DNA of 64,000 nt from assembly GCA_034509425.1 (NCBI GenBank), contig JAVTVJ010000040.1, positions 8,881,001-8,945,000 of the forward strand. Direction: 5' to 3'. Made by a program: the position numbers and the translations under genes. This DNA is from Eopsaltria australis. Lineage: Eukaryota; Chordata; Aves; Passeriformes; Petroicidae. Position 1 is the first letter of the stretch, and each line of letters starts with the position of its first letter. The notes below the pieces were generated by a model. It did no database searches. It saw only the letters and a list, made by a program, of their open reading frames with translations, and was not told the origin of the DNA. Positions 1 through 10,351 of this stretch are shown piece by piece.

Positions 1-171
1 TTTGTTGTTTCACAATCATGAAAATCTTTGAAAATAAACCAGTGAAAGTGTTGAAAGTCCAATCTGAGTTGTAACAGCAGTTCAGCATAAGAAAGGCTGT
101 TTCAGAGAATATATGTATTAAGCTTACAGTGCTAACAGTAATAGTAGAAGTTTTAATACGGCTAAAATGGT

Positions 172-340
172 TCAGAATCATAGAACCACGGAAGAAGAGT
201 TTGGGTTGCAAAGGACCTTTAAAGATTATCTAGTCTAACTCCTCTGCAATGATCAGGGACATCTTCAACTGTCTCAGGTTGCTCAGCGCCCCACCCAACC
301 TGTCCTTCAATTTTTCCAGCAATGGGGCATCTACCACCAC
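172..340 (-). mobile_element. CR1 LINE, 3'-end fragment (antisense)
   Basis: Read on the minus strand this is the 3' terminal part of a CR1 retrotransposon. On the plus strand it shows the usual antisense landmarks in order: an ATCATAGAA-type tail, 'TTTGGGTTG.AAAGGACCTTTAAAGAT.ATCTAGT', 'CAGGGACATCTTCAACTGTCTCAGGTTGCTCA', and a 'GGGGCATCTACCAC' block. CR1 copies are normally truncated at the 5' end, as this one is. Similarity fades after about 340, so the right edge is approximate. Several substitutions from the general avian CR1 pattern suggest an old copy. The subfamily is not assigned. Confidence 0.85.
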
Positions 341-2329
341 TTTGGTACGTGCTCCATACAGATGCAGGCACAAACATGTTTTGTATGTGGCAAACGTTGT
401 AATAAAGATCATTGAGTTCTTATTGACCAAAGATTGAATGGCTTCATCAGCATGTTTTAAAATCAATAAATCCTGGTGATCAATAAATCCCAGGCCTAGG
501 ATGAGAGAAAGAGTCAGATAGTCCTTTTCTTCTGAGTTGTGTTTGTGTGTTTCTGAAACATAAAAAGCATGACTCACATACCCTCCCATAAAAATCATAT
601 GCCCTCTTTCAGTCTAGTTCCAAAATTGCTCCAAGATCTTCAGTTCTCATGCTAGTATTATTTTTAAGCTGTATTTTGGAAAGGAAAGCCTGAAAGAAAG
701 AGGATTTGGAGAAACTGGAGAGGATAGCCTGAGTTCCAGCACTGAAGTTTTAACTTAGCAGTAAATAATTACATGACAATGTTTGGTATAGAAATGTTAA
801 GGTTACTTCTTTGAAAGCTAGGAGGCAAATCAAACCCCCTTAAGCCTGCTTTACTATTATTAATGAAGGATGATTTGCAAAAAAGCATAAGATAAGCATG
901 ATCTTTAAGCTCCTGATTAATGAGCAAAGAACACATGGCAGTGGCAAAACTAGAGAGCCTACTTAGCTAGACAGGTGTCAGGGTATTGCTTTTTTGTGCT
1001 TTAATCTTTTTTACTGCAAAGCTGCCTAGGCTAATCATTTAGATACATGATGATGCCAAATTGAACAAAGAATGCATTAGTGTAAAACAGGTTTCTAGAG
1101 TATGACTTCATTATGGTTTTTCTAAACATTTAGTTTGCATCACCTACAACACTCCTTAGCCAACACCTCCAGGTGGGCTAGGAAAATATGACATAAGGTA
1201 AGAGTTGCACAGCAATTTTCCATTTTTGTTTCCACAAATACTGAAAATTATTTATTTATTCATTTATTTGTTAAACGTGCTTCCTCTGAACTTAAGTCTT
1301 TCTCCCCTGCCTTCATTTTCAGGGTGTGTACACTTCTGGGTGTGTATATATAAATATGCATGCAGATTATGCATATATAAATAAAATCTACATAGATGAC
1401 TGATATATTATCACAGCTAGAAACTGTAATGTGGAAGGGGCATAATCCTGCCTTTAACTAATTACTTGTTTTTCTGTGGAAAATGGAGACTGGAAAAACA
1501 TCCATTGTTCTGCTTGTTTTAATTCCATTAGGGCTTTTTGGATCTGTTTGTTTATTTGTAGTTTTTTTGGGTTTGGGTTTTTTTGATGAAAGGAGTTATC
1601 ATTACAACAATTTAAGCATTGTATTTTTTTCCTTTAGAGTGTGGTAAGGTATGTTTTTTCTTCAACTACAAGTCAAATCTTTGAACAGGTCTGGTTTTCA
1701 TTTTAGAAAGAAAAATATCTTCTGTGCTTCCCCTCCCCTTTCCCCCATCCCAGATTCCTAAGTCTGAATGAGCAATATGAAAAACAGGATCAAATAAAAG
1801 TCACCCCTCAGAGAAATTATCTTTAAAATTGAAAATGAAAATATGCTAGAAATACAAAAGAAAACTCACCAGTATACATGCCTAAGACAAAAGTGTAGTT
1901 CTATTTCTACTGGTTGTGTGTGTTGAAATCAATGTTGGATATTAATTATATATATTAATAAAAAAATCAAGTCCAATAGTATTGTGAATACAGATGAGAT
2001 AAATGCGAAAGCAATTTCTTTGATTTTCCCAAGTCTTTCAGGCTACTTTGTGAGACTATTAGTTACTTCAATATAAAATTTGAAACATTTTAAAGTACTC
2101 ACTATTCCTGACAAACAGGGTTTTCCTTTATTGTTTCAACTGTGTACAAATAATCCACTGCCAACCCTAGTTGGTTGCTAAGCATCCTTTCCCAGGAAAG
2201 GCAGACACCAAGAAAAAAAAAGTGAGTTCACATAGCTTAGGTCAGAACCAGAATCTAAACATTTTATTAATTTATTAATGACATGCAATTAACCCACAGT
2301 GAACTATAGACTCAGGATCAATATTGGTA
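341..2329. other. AT-rich sequence, no gene seen
   Basis: No exon, RNA gene or recognisable mobile element. It holds a 12-bp direct repeat ATCAATAAATCC at 462-473 and 479-490, a short ATTT-rich tract near 1249-1272, and T/G-rich patches near 1500-1570. Open frames are short and look random. Confidence 0.5.
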
Positions 2330-2681
2330 ATATAACAGATAAATCATGTTACCAGACACTTAGAGAGAATTAATAAACAGTTACATATCTCCCAGTCCCC
2401 ATAAATCACTCCCAGAAACACCTCCTCCCCCCTTCCCCAGCACGCCCCAGGTCCCAGGTAGCTCCTCGCTGTCACTGGCGAGTGGCAAATGCTGCCTGCC
2501 CTGATATGCATCCCTGCAGGTTTCCTCTTTCCAGCCATAGGCTGCTGCCTCACCTGGCAGCTCTTCATGCTGCTTCTATGCCACTTTTCAGGCTGGATCC
2601 CTCTGTATTTATCTTTCTTTCATTCTGTTCAACAGAATTTCTCTTCTCCTGGTTAATTCTCTGGATAACCTAGCCTTTCTT
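2330..2681. other. GC-enriched unassigned block upstream of a CR1
   Basis: This stretch is visibly richer in G+C than its surroundings, with a C-run near 2426-2440 and clustered CCC/CAGG motifs. It ends about where the recognisable CR1 coding similarity begins. It could be a 5' part of that CR1 too diverged to recognise, a fragment of another transposable element, or local unique sequence. Short open frames exist on both strands (minus 2344-2568, plus 2482-2673) but match no family I recognise. Confidence 0.3.
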
Positions 2682-3140
2682 TTGTTACGTAGCTACAAGA
2701 AGAACATTGAGGCACTGGAGCATGTCCAGAGAGGGGCAATGAATCTGGCAAAGAGTCTGGAGCACAAATCTGAGGATCAGCTGAGAGAACTGGAAATGTT
2801 TAGCCTGGAGAAACTGAGGCTCAGGGAAAACCTTATCGTTCTCTATAACTGCCTAAAAGAAGGTCATAGAGAGGTGGTAGTTGGTCTTTTCTCCCAAGGA
2901 ACAAGTGACAGGACAAGAGGAAATGCCCTCAAATTGAACCACTGTAGATTTAAGTTGGATATTAGGAAAAAATTCTTTACTGAAAGGGTTGTCAAATGTC
3001 AGGAACAGGCCACCCAGGGAAGTGGTAGAGTTACCATCCATGGAAGTATTTAAAAGACGTGCAGATGTGATGCTTAGGGAAATGGTTTAGTCATGGATTT
3101 GGCAGTGTGGACTCAATGGTCTGGGAGGTCTTTTCTATGG
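2682..3140 (+). mobile_element. CR1 LINE, ORF2 C-terminus and 3' UTR (decayed)
   Basis: A 5'-truncated CR1 in sense orientation. Frame +1 of 2682-3053 is still open and encodes the end of the CR1 ORF2 (endonuclease/reverse transcriptase) polyprotein: an '[19 protein letters not shown]' block, then '[17 protein letters not shown]', '[18 protein letters not shown]', '[16 protein letters not shown]', and finally the region that in intact copies reads as a conserved LPREVV..PS-type block but is altered here. The 3' UTR follows, with 'GATGTGATGCTTAGGGAAATGGTTTAGT' and 'GGACTCAATGGTCTGGGAGGTCTTTTC', and it lacks a clean terminal ATTCTATG array. Neither reverse transcriptase nor endonuclease motifs are present, so the copy cannot move. 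The open frame is a leftover of transposon coding, not a host gene. Confidence 0.9.
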
Positions 3141-3646
3141 TACATTTGGAGCAGATTCCCCTCCCTCTTTCTATCCACATCACACCCCACAGAGTCACAG
3201 TCCTGCCTTAAGAGGTGGGGCTACCTAGACCACCCCACGTATGGATCATGTGAGCACCCCACTAAGATGTTTATGTTACAGCTGCAAATGGCAAAAAACA
3301 CTCCTCTGAGAAAAAATCTTAGAATTTATTTCATACAGACACAATTTTTGTTTGTTCAGTTTGTATCATTCTGTTCATTTTACCATGTATAACCATACTT
3401 TGAGATTAAAGTAATTCACATGGGTGAAGACAAGATGGGGAGGTGGTTAAAAGAGACAAAGGATGCAACTTAGAGGGACAGCAGTAGAAAACTTCAGGTA
3501 TCTTAAGATTTTACTGTTTAAATACAAGGTAGCTGTCCTTGAATTCCCAAAAGTCAAAGAGATATGTGCTCATTTCTGCAGGAAAATTGGCCTGGGTTTT
3601 TTCAGATATTTTAAACATTTTGGTAGAGACAAGATGGATTGTCCTG
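3141..3646. other. Unassigned sequence between CR1 and LTR candidate
   Basis: No gene recognised. It includes a C-rich patch (about 3160-3260) and ordinary AT-rich DNA. The open frame at 3093-3392 starts inside the CR1 3' UTR and resembles no protein I know. Confidence 0.35.
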
Positions 3647-3954
3647 TGTTGTAGGGTTATACTATGTATGTTATAGAAAAGCAGACCTGGAAGGCCCAGA
3701 GTGAGCCTCTGTCCTGGGCTCAGAGGTGACCATGGAAGCATATCCAGGTCACCAGGGATGGGCATGGGAAAGAGGATTGTGGGTTTGTGGCCTTCTGGAG
3801 CTATGGAGTGACAATTATAGTTTGTGACCTTATAGGGTATTGTTTGCCTGTTACCATAATAGGTAAAATTTGTGCAATACCCCAGGGTGATTGAGGAACA
3901 CTGTGGTGAACATCTTCCCTGTTTATGTGATGACATATCCTGATTGTGTGCTGG

Positions 3955-3962
3955 TATTTAAG
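3955..3962 (+). promoter_or_regulatory. TATA-like box of LTR candidate
   Basis: TATTTAAG lies about 20-30 bp ahead of the 10-bp tandem array, which would place transcription start at or just inside the array. This is inferred from position only. Confidence 0.4.
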
Positions 3963-3980
3963 GAATTTTCACTGCGTGAT

Positions 3981-4080
3981 AGGTGGTAGTCTGTGGTCGT
4001 CTGTAGTAGCCTGTAGTAGTCTTTAGTAGTCTTTAGTAGTCTGTAGTAGTCTGTAGTAGTCTTAGTGTAGTCTTAGTCTT
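3981..4080 (+). repeat. 10-bp tandem repeat (CTGTAGTAGT)n
   Basis: Seven consecutive 10-bp units run from 3991 to 4060 (CTGTGGTCGT, CTGTAGTAGC, CTGTAGTAGT, CTTTAGTAGT twice, CTGTAGTAGT twice). A degenerate unit precedes them and about two irregular units (CTTAGTGTAGT, CTTAGTCTT) follow. The two CTTTAGTAGT units sit side by side, as do identical CTGTAGTAGT units, which is the pattern left by recent slippage or unequal exchange. Confidence 0.9.
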
Positions 4081-4089
4081 TGCCTACAT

Positions 4090-4095
4090 AATAAA
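4090..4095 (+). terminator. Polyadenylation signal AATAAA of LTR candidate
   Basis: AATAAA is followed by GGTCTTTGCACTTCTCA, a plausible cleavage context with a CA about 15 bases downstream and T/G-rich sequence after it. It fits the end of R in an LTR. Confidence 0.45.
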
Positions 4096-4133
4096 GGTCT
4101 TTGCACTTCTCAATCTTGTGGGAAATCTATGCA

Positions 4134-5253
4134 CTTTTATTATTACTGCACTGTGTAAGTGATTATTTCTGTCCAAAAGATTTGAAAGGAACTGAAATTG
4201 ATTATTGTGAACTTACAAAACAGTTTTAAACTTCTAAATTAGACATGTAAACATGCAGTCTTTACTGCCTATGAGTAGACATTAAGGCAGAAATTACTTT
4301 ACATGTCTGCATCAAAGCATAGTTTCCTATAGTTGAATTCCACAAAATATTTCCAACAGGATACACAGTGGAATTCTATCTCTTTATATATCATGATCCA
4401 ATGAAATAATAATAAAAATGAGCTTCCAACTGAAAGTTCGTCCCTCCACACCTCCTTCTAGTTGTGGTGGATTTTTTAAAAATCTCTATATACTTAAAGC
4501 AAAGTGAGCACTGGTTTCAGGAGAGGGAGAGAGTATTTGTTTCACAGGTGATCCAGAAGAGTTTTGCTATATGGAGAGATTCTTCTTTAGAGTAAATTGG
4601 CCTCTGCCTGAATGCTTGTTATTCTTCACCACTGTTTGCCAAATCTGTTCATAAAAATCTCTAATCATGGGTAATCCAGAACCTTCCAGAGATTATTTTT
4701 TTCAATAATTAGGTTTGTAATAATATTTTACTGCTTAATTTTTCCAATTTTTTGTATTGTCAAATATAAATCACATTAACTAGCCTTATTCCCAAGTGAG
4801 ATAGGGGGAACAGATTTTTCAATTCTTTTCCTTGTGTGTAGCAATAGCTGGTATAGTTGATGACTGTTACTATGTTTCCCATCTGCACACCCTTCTTAAG
4901 ACTAAACAGTAACTGTTCTTCCTGTCTATCCTCATAATCATGATTTTCAGACTGTTGATCTTACCTGTTATTCATCACTGGATTTTCTCCAGCTGGGCCA
5001 CAGCTTTCTTGAAACACTTTTTCTGGAACAAATGTTGACTTCTTCAGTTAAAGGAGTTAACTACGTGTTTTTTAATCAGTCTTTCAATTGCTTTTAATGA
5101 GGAACAGTTGAACCAGATTTAAGAGAAAAGACATGGAACTATTTTTTTGTTTGGTTGGTTGTTATTCTTTTTCTGACAAAGGATCTCATAATATAAAGAC
5201 TGTAGAGTCAGAAACCATTAAGACTGATGTTACATATCCTACAAAAAAGCACA
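4134..5253. other. AT-rich sequence, no gene seen
   Basis: Unique-looking AT-rich DNA between the two LTR elements. No repeat landmark, exon or RNA gene was recognised. Confidence 0.5.
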
Positions 5254-5257
5254 TCCG
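5254..5257. repeat. Target-site duplication TCCG (left)
   Basis: It directly precedes the LTR start TGTAGGGG and is identical to 5953-5956 after the LTR end. The wider context (ACATCCG on both sides) matches partly through the terminal CA of the LTR. Confidence 0.8.
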
Positions 5258-5952
5258 TGTAGGGGTAGTGGACATAGAATTAAAACTACTAAAGCCCCCT
5301 GGCTGCTCCTGGTGGGTGAGCCCAGGCAACACCCCTGTCTCAGAGACTACAATGGTCTAAACCTTCGAGAAATCTCTCCCCCAAACTCCACCTAGTTAAA
5401 TATTATTCGTTTATGATATTGTCACTCCAAGTTTATATCCTCCCCAAGTTCTGGAAAATTCATCGTTCTGTTATACGTGATTTGTTGTTACCCCCTGCTC
5501 CCGCCTGTACCCCGATCCTGTTGGATGTGACTCCCCTTCCCCGCCCCAACTTCGCCCACTTGCTGTTCTGTTATTGGTTAATCTTTGCGGTTAAAAGGGC
5601 ATGTCTGAGCTGGCTCGAGGCTTCTTCTGCCCCAGGAGTCAGAGAATAGATAGCTCTGTTACCGGCAGTGGAGTCGTTCCCTTTGTACCTCGCGGTCCCT
5701 CTGTGATTCCTAGGGATAACCCAGACGGCCCTCGACGTCCTATCGCCCCGGCGGGATTTACTCCCTCACGTCCAACCACCGAAAGGTCTGGTTATTCGTG
5801 GTCAACCGGGAGAGGATAGGACAACCACCGGCAGAGAGTCTCTAGGCTTCCTGGACCGGAGAAGGAAGCCGTCCTCCGCCTGCCTGAACCCGAGGCAGCA
5901 GCGAGGACCCGAACGGCTTCGGACGATATATATATTTTTTTATTTTATTACA
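5258..5952 (+). mobile_element. Solo LTR of an endogenous retrovirus, perfect 4-bp TSD
   Basis: A 695-bp element starts TGTAGGGG and ends TATTACA. It is flanked directly by identical 4-bp target duplications, TCCG at 5254-5257 and 5953-5956. The TG...CA ends with a 4-bp duplication fit class I (gammaretrovirus-like) ERVs. Inside are an inverted CCAAT box (ATTGG, 5573-5577) and a TATA-like TTAAAAG (5591-5597), giving sense transcription starting near 5620. The downstream R/U5 part (about 5640-5930) is much richer in G+C and CpG than anything else in the window. No AATAAA was seen, so the poly(A) signal is non-canonical or lost. No gag, pol or env sequence adjoins it, so this is a solo LTR left by recombination between the two LTRs of a provirus. 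Retained CpGs and perfect TSDs suggest a recent insertion. The family name is not assigned. Confidence 0.85.
5573..5597 (+). promoter_or_regulatory. LTR core promoter: inverted CCAAT box and TATA-like box
   Basis: ATTGG at 5573-5577 and TTAAAAG at 5591-5597 are about 14 bp apart, closer than usual for cellular promoters but common in compact LTR U3 regions. They sit about two thirds of the way through U3/R, as expected for an ERV LTR. Confidence 0.5.
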
Positions 5953-5956
5953 TCCG
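5953..5956. repeat. Target-site duplication TCCG (right)
   Basis: It directly follows the LTR terminus ..TTACA and matches 5254-5257 exactly. Confidence 0.8.
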
Positions 5957-8900
5957 TTCTTCTCATAACCTTTTCTGCATGACTCTAAAATCTTTGAGGA
6001 CCTCCATACCACAACTCTGTTCAAAGCTTTCTACTCATGGTAGTGTCAGTTGATGGCAACAGAAACTCATTTGTTAATTTATTTAATGAGCAAAAGGCCA
6101 CAGTAAATAATTCTCATTTACCCCAGTGACCTGGCATTGTAATCATTGGGATCAGGCCCTTGGTTAAAGCCAGCTGTCTAACTAAATTTTCTACAGTCTA
6201 TGGTTTTTCACATTTGTGCATCTGTAAGTTTTCCAGCAGCTTCTTTGTGCTAGTGAAGAGGAGAAAAATTTCCAGATATTCTTGTTGCTGCATCTACACT
6301 CACTGTACTTTTTTCGAACAACTCAGGTCAGAATTTAATATACCAGGACAAGTTAGATTCCAAATATCTATGATGACTTTTAAACCTAGGATTAATGCTA
6401 TTTAAATGGCTGTTCTTAATGACCTTGGATTCTTATGACATTTGTTATGCTAAATATAGAATTGCCTTGGGATATGATATTGCATATTTCAGAATCTATT
6501 TGCACAGATTGGAATGGAGCTTTGAATTGGTGATTATTGCATATATTATTGGGTAATAATATTTATTATTATAATACTTGAAAGCTGATTTGACAAGTGC
6601 CAATGGGAAACTTGTATTCCTAACAGACTGCCATACTTGTAGTTCCTGCAACTACAGCAAAAATTCTGATGTAAAGGCTTATCTTTTTTCATTAGTTGAA
6701 GCTGGAACAGAGCAAATAATAAAAATACAGCCATGAATGCATGTTCAAAATTGTAAATAAAATTCTCTTCTTCTTCAGTCATAACTTTCTGCATTCCCTT
6801 CACTGAGTATTTTCATACAAGGGTTTACTTGCAGATTATTCCCTCAGAGAGTTCATTTAAATGAAATATATTCATAGACATTTGTAAACACAATTATTTG
6901 AACCAAAACAGAAAAATTGAGCTGATTCACTTCTGGAACAAAATACACTACGTGCTTCATGGATTCAATCAAAAATAGCTAATGACATTCAAAACTCTGA
7001 TATTATTCTCAATTATTTCTTCCTAAACAATCTAAAAATAAGAGGTCTGTGAGATTATTGTGTGAATAGCAATTCAACGAGCAAAAAAATCCAAGAAAAT
7101 TATAAAGGGTAAGTAATACACAAGATGGACATGGAGAAAGAATAATTTATATGGAAAGGTTATGAAATACAGAACTCAGAAAACACCATTTGAAATTAAG
7201 AATAGATTTCAGAGTTGGAAAAGGAATGGATGGAATTGATTTATGAAGCATGGAACTATATAAATTTGTTTAGAATGTGGAATCAGCTACATTATTCAGG
7301 TCTAGTGTGTTTATTACTTTAACCCGTCATGCTCTGCTTCAGTGCTCAGAGTGACAACACATTAAATAAATATTCCCATTCTGTTGTTTCACCCAGGAAA
7401 TTTGTATACTGCAAATGTATTTCTGATGCTAGAACAATAAAATATCCACTTGCAAATACAGTACATATAATGCCACTTTGAAGCAAAATTTGCTTATCAG
7501 GTACAGGTATATTAGATTTTTGTCTGGGTAACATTTTTCTCTCGGACAACAACTGTCTGGCAACAATCAAGGTTTATTTTGCTGTAGTCTCTGTTACATG
7601 TGAGATCTCTTTGTCAGACCTTTATAGACTCAGAACGTGGAATACAGCAACAGATCCCTTTTCTTTTATTCTGTTTAATGGTATGACTTATTTAAAAATA
7701 AAAGTGTTTAAAGCTCCAGGCATTTTGGGAAGTCACTGTAGCAGGTGTTTTTCATTAATCCCCACAGCAGATTAAAGTTGGTGGATGTAAGTAACTGGTG
7801 GAGTGAACTGGAACTGTATGTGTAAAGAATAAAGTAGACTACAGACAGTAATAAACTCCGGGACTTTTGGTGTTAAAGTAAAGTAAGTAATAGCTAGGGA
7901 TCTTTGCTATACTGAGATGATCTTGAACTCACGCTTTGAAAAAAATGAAGTATTTTATTATTTAGCCTCTGATTTCCCTTCAAAATGAAAAATGTTTTAG
8001 TTTTTTACCCTTTCCTGTACCTATGAATTACAAAGGCCTAAAATAAAGGCTGACTTTAAAATGTAAATTGGCAGCTACAAATCAGTGTTATACAAATTAG
8101 TGGATATCTCATGTTTTGAGATAAAATTATGAAGAGTGGAAAGAACAGAACTGGAGAAGAAATTTAATATTCAGCCTCAGTGAAGGAGTTAAGTTTGGCA
8201 ACTGGTTAACATCTCTGCAGCTTACCAAGATCAGGATAGACATTCACACATCTAAACTACAAGGCTGGATGTGAACCTGCTTTGCTAAACTTTCAGGTCA
8301 GTAGAAAAATGTGTTGCACAAGTTGTGGTTGATACAGGCAAACTTGTATGGTTTTGTAAGGGGATTTACTTTATGTTGAAAGAGTAAAAGTATTTGAGGC
8401 GATGTCTCTCATACCCTCAGTTTCAAAGCACTTTTCTCTGAACACTTGTGTGTCTGCTTCTGAACAGACTTGAAATAGAAACACGCTGTCCAAGATTTAA
8501 CCAATCCATTTCATCTCTGGTTTTCAGTCCAAACTGTCTATTATAATCCACTAACTTAGAAGGAACATAGGGATTTACTTCTTTTCCTCCTCCATGCTCT
8601 TTTGAGGAGATAACTTTAACTGATGATACCATTCTCCATCCTAGACATTTTTCTGGGAGGGGGGAGAACAAGGAATAAAGATCAAGTAGAAGAAAGTCAC
8701 TGATCCCCCAGACTCAAATTTACAGGGACTTTTGAGGTTCTTTTAAAATAGATATTAGTTTCAGACTTCTGTTAAAGGTACAAATCCCAAGACTGGAGTA
8801 TCCTGCCCTGTCCACTAAAGTAACTGCAAACCAAGGTATATGTAATGGAATTATTGCACTGAAGGATAACATTTTTTTATATAGTTGCTGTGGAGGAAAG

Positions 8901-9338
8901 AGTGGAGATTAGTGCAGCAGTGCCAGTATCACTATTGCCATTATATTCTTTAGGAAATTAGATGACGCCATGCAGCTGCATGTGGTTTGAAATCTTAAAA
9001 CCAATTACTGATAGGTAAAAGAATATAATCCCAGACATGGCTCTTAGTAGTGCATGAGGTTTTCACTAAACTGAAGTGTCCTAATACTGATAAATTATCC
9101 CATGTGAAACAGGCTTCATGCTCTTCAAAACATGGCTAATAATGCCAGACTTATTGACCTGATAAAATTAGTAATTAAAATGTTAGAAAAAATTTCCAAA
9201 TTCCTCTGGATTTAACATTTGTAGCTGAGAATGTCTCCACTTTTTAAAATTATTGTTTGTGAGTCCCCTTTTTCTTTTTATGTAGAAACATTAGAGTATA
9301 CAGGTAGTAAATTGTCTATACTTCAAATATTTTTAATC
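5957..9338. other. AT-rich sequence, no gene seen
   Basis: About 3.4 kb of AT-rich, mostly unique-looking DNA. No CR1, LTR, exon or RNA gene was recognised. Open frames on both strands are under 90 codons and have no family resemblance. Confidence 0.5.
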
Positions 9339-9368
9339 ATTCACTAATATTATATTTTATTAGTGAAT
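9339..9368. repeat. Perfect 11-bp inverted repeat, 8-nt spacer
   Basis: ATTCACTAATA (9339-9349) and its exact reverse complement TATTAGTGAAT (9358-9368) can form a hairpin. The surrounding DNA is very AT-rich, so a chance origin is possible. Confidence 0.7.
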
Positions 9369-9902
9369 AATTTCAATATATATATGTATATAAAAATATT
9401 GTTATAATAGAAAAAATATACTACTGCATTATGGGAACAATGAGACTCCTAGAGAAGAAGGGCAGACAGATATTGAACGTACACCCCACACTAAGATACT
9501 AAGCGGAATCTGAGACTATCATGCCCTTAACAGCTATTTATAGACAGTTATTTGTAAGATTACCCTTCAAAAGCCTTTTTTGTAATTTCTAAACTTCATC
9601 AGGAGCTGTGACAAAATAACTGAAGCTGAAGTAGCTGTGGGAGAACTACCACTGCTAGAAAAGGAAGTATGATGCATCAAAGGGGTGACAGGCACAGCTC
9701 AAGGCAAGCCACAATTAGGACTCTTAAACAAGGATTTTAATAAAAAAAATTGTCTCAATTTGAGAACTTAAAAAACCCTTAATTAATCAGGGAGGGAATA
9801 TTTAACACTTTCTGAAATTTGACCTCTGGGTTTTGCCAATTTATCTACGTTATATTAAGATAACTTTGCATCTCTGTATTTTTGATGCCTATGATAATCT
9901 TC
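9369..9902. other. AT-rich sequence, no gene seen
   Basis: Contains an alternating TA-rich tract near 9378-9400, but no gene or mobile element was recognised. Confidence 0.45.
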
Positions 9903-10351
9903 CTGAAGAGATTAGTGAAGAGCCTGGAGGGGATGTGTTATGTGGAGTGGCTGAGGTCACTTGGTCTGTTCAGCCTGGAGAAGAGGGGACAGAGGGGTGA
10001 CCTCATTGTGATCTTCAACATCTTCACAAGGGAAAGCAGAGGGACAAGTACCAATCTCTTCACTCTCATGACCAGTGACAGGACTCGAGGAAATGGCATG
10101 AGGTTGTGTCAGGGGAGGTTTAGGCTGGATGTCAGGAAGAGGTTCTCTACCCACACCGAGGTTGGGTACTGTGACAGGCTGCCCAGGGCAGTGGTCACAG
10201 CACCAAGCCTGACAGAGCTCAAGAAGCATTTGGACAATACTCTCAGACATACAGTGTGATTCTTGGGAAATCTTGTGCATGGCCAGGAGTTGAACTCAAT
10301 GATCCTGATGGGTCCTATCCAACTCATAATATTCTATGATTCTATGATTCT
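9903..10351 (+). mobile_element. CR1 LINE, ORF2 C-terminus and complete 3' tail
   Basis: A 5'-truncated CR1 in sense orientation. The reading frame at 9882-10259 encodes 'RLVKSLEGM', 'LRSLGLFSLEKRGQRGDLIVIFN', '[27 protein letters not shown]' and a degenerate 'RLPRAVVTAPSLTELKKHLD', which is the C-terminal ORF2 region of CR1. The 3' UTR (10260-10330) includes 'GCCAGGAGTTGAACTCAATGATCCTGATGGGTCC' and ends in the diagnostic ATTCTATGATTCTATGATTCT tail repeat (10331-10351). CR1 ends in such short repeats rather than poly(A). No reverse transcriptase domain is present. The same subfamily-type 3' end occurs at 15064-15424. Confidence 0.93.

Larger units (their letters stand above)
3647..4133 (+). 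mobile_element. Candidate solo LTR with tandem-repeat R region
   Basis: The segment is laid out like a retroviral LTR on the plus strand. It starts with TGTTGTAGGG. A TATA-like TATTTAAG lies at 3955-3962. A polyadenylation signal AATAAA lies at 4090-4095, followed by a T/G-rich stretch, and the segment can end in ..CTATGCA at 4133. The distance from TATA to poly(A) signal is about 130 bp, which leaves a short predicted R region, and this is almost wholly built from 10-bp tandem repeats. I found no target-site duplication and no internal retroviral genes, so the exact ends are uncertain. It may be a solo LTR of an unassigned ERV family. Alternatives are an unrelated promoter-like repeat or a transcription end of a host non-coding RNA. 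Confidence 0.5.

Noticed and set aside
230..598. A 122-codon minus-strand frame
   Set aside because: It starts in unique AT-rich DNA and runs into an antisense CR1 3' UTR, with no domain or conserved composition.
2682..3053. A 123-codon host gene
   Set aside because: The translation is clearly the CR1 ORF2 C-terminus, including the SDRTRGN and FSLEK blocks, and lacks splice or promoter context.
3511..3936. A 141-codon minus-strand frame
   Set aside because: It crosses the border of the LTR candidate and has no recognisable domain. It is likely a chance open frame in locally GC-richer DNA.
3981..4080. The 10-bp repeats as a CRISPR-like array
   Set aside because: Units are contiguous without spacers, and the sequence is from a vertebrate genome, so it is an ordinary tandem repeat.
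3647..5952. The LTR candidate at 3647 and the LTR at 5258 as a pair
   Set aside because: Their ends and internal sequences are unrelated, and the second has its own perfect target duplication directly at its borders.
9882..10259. A 125-codon host gene
   Set aside because: Same reason: CR1 ORF2 C-terminus followed by a CR1 3' tail.
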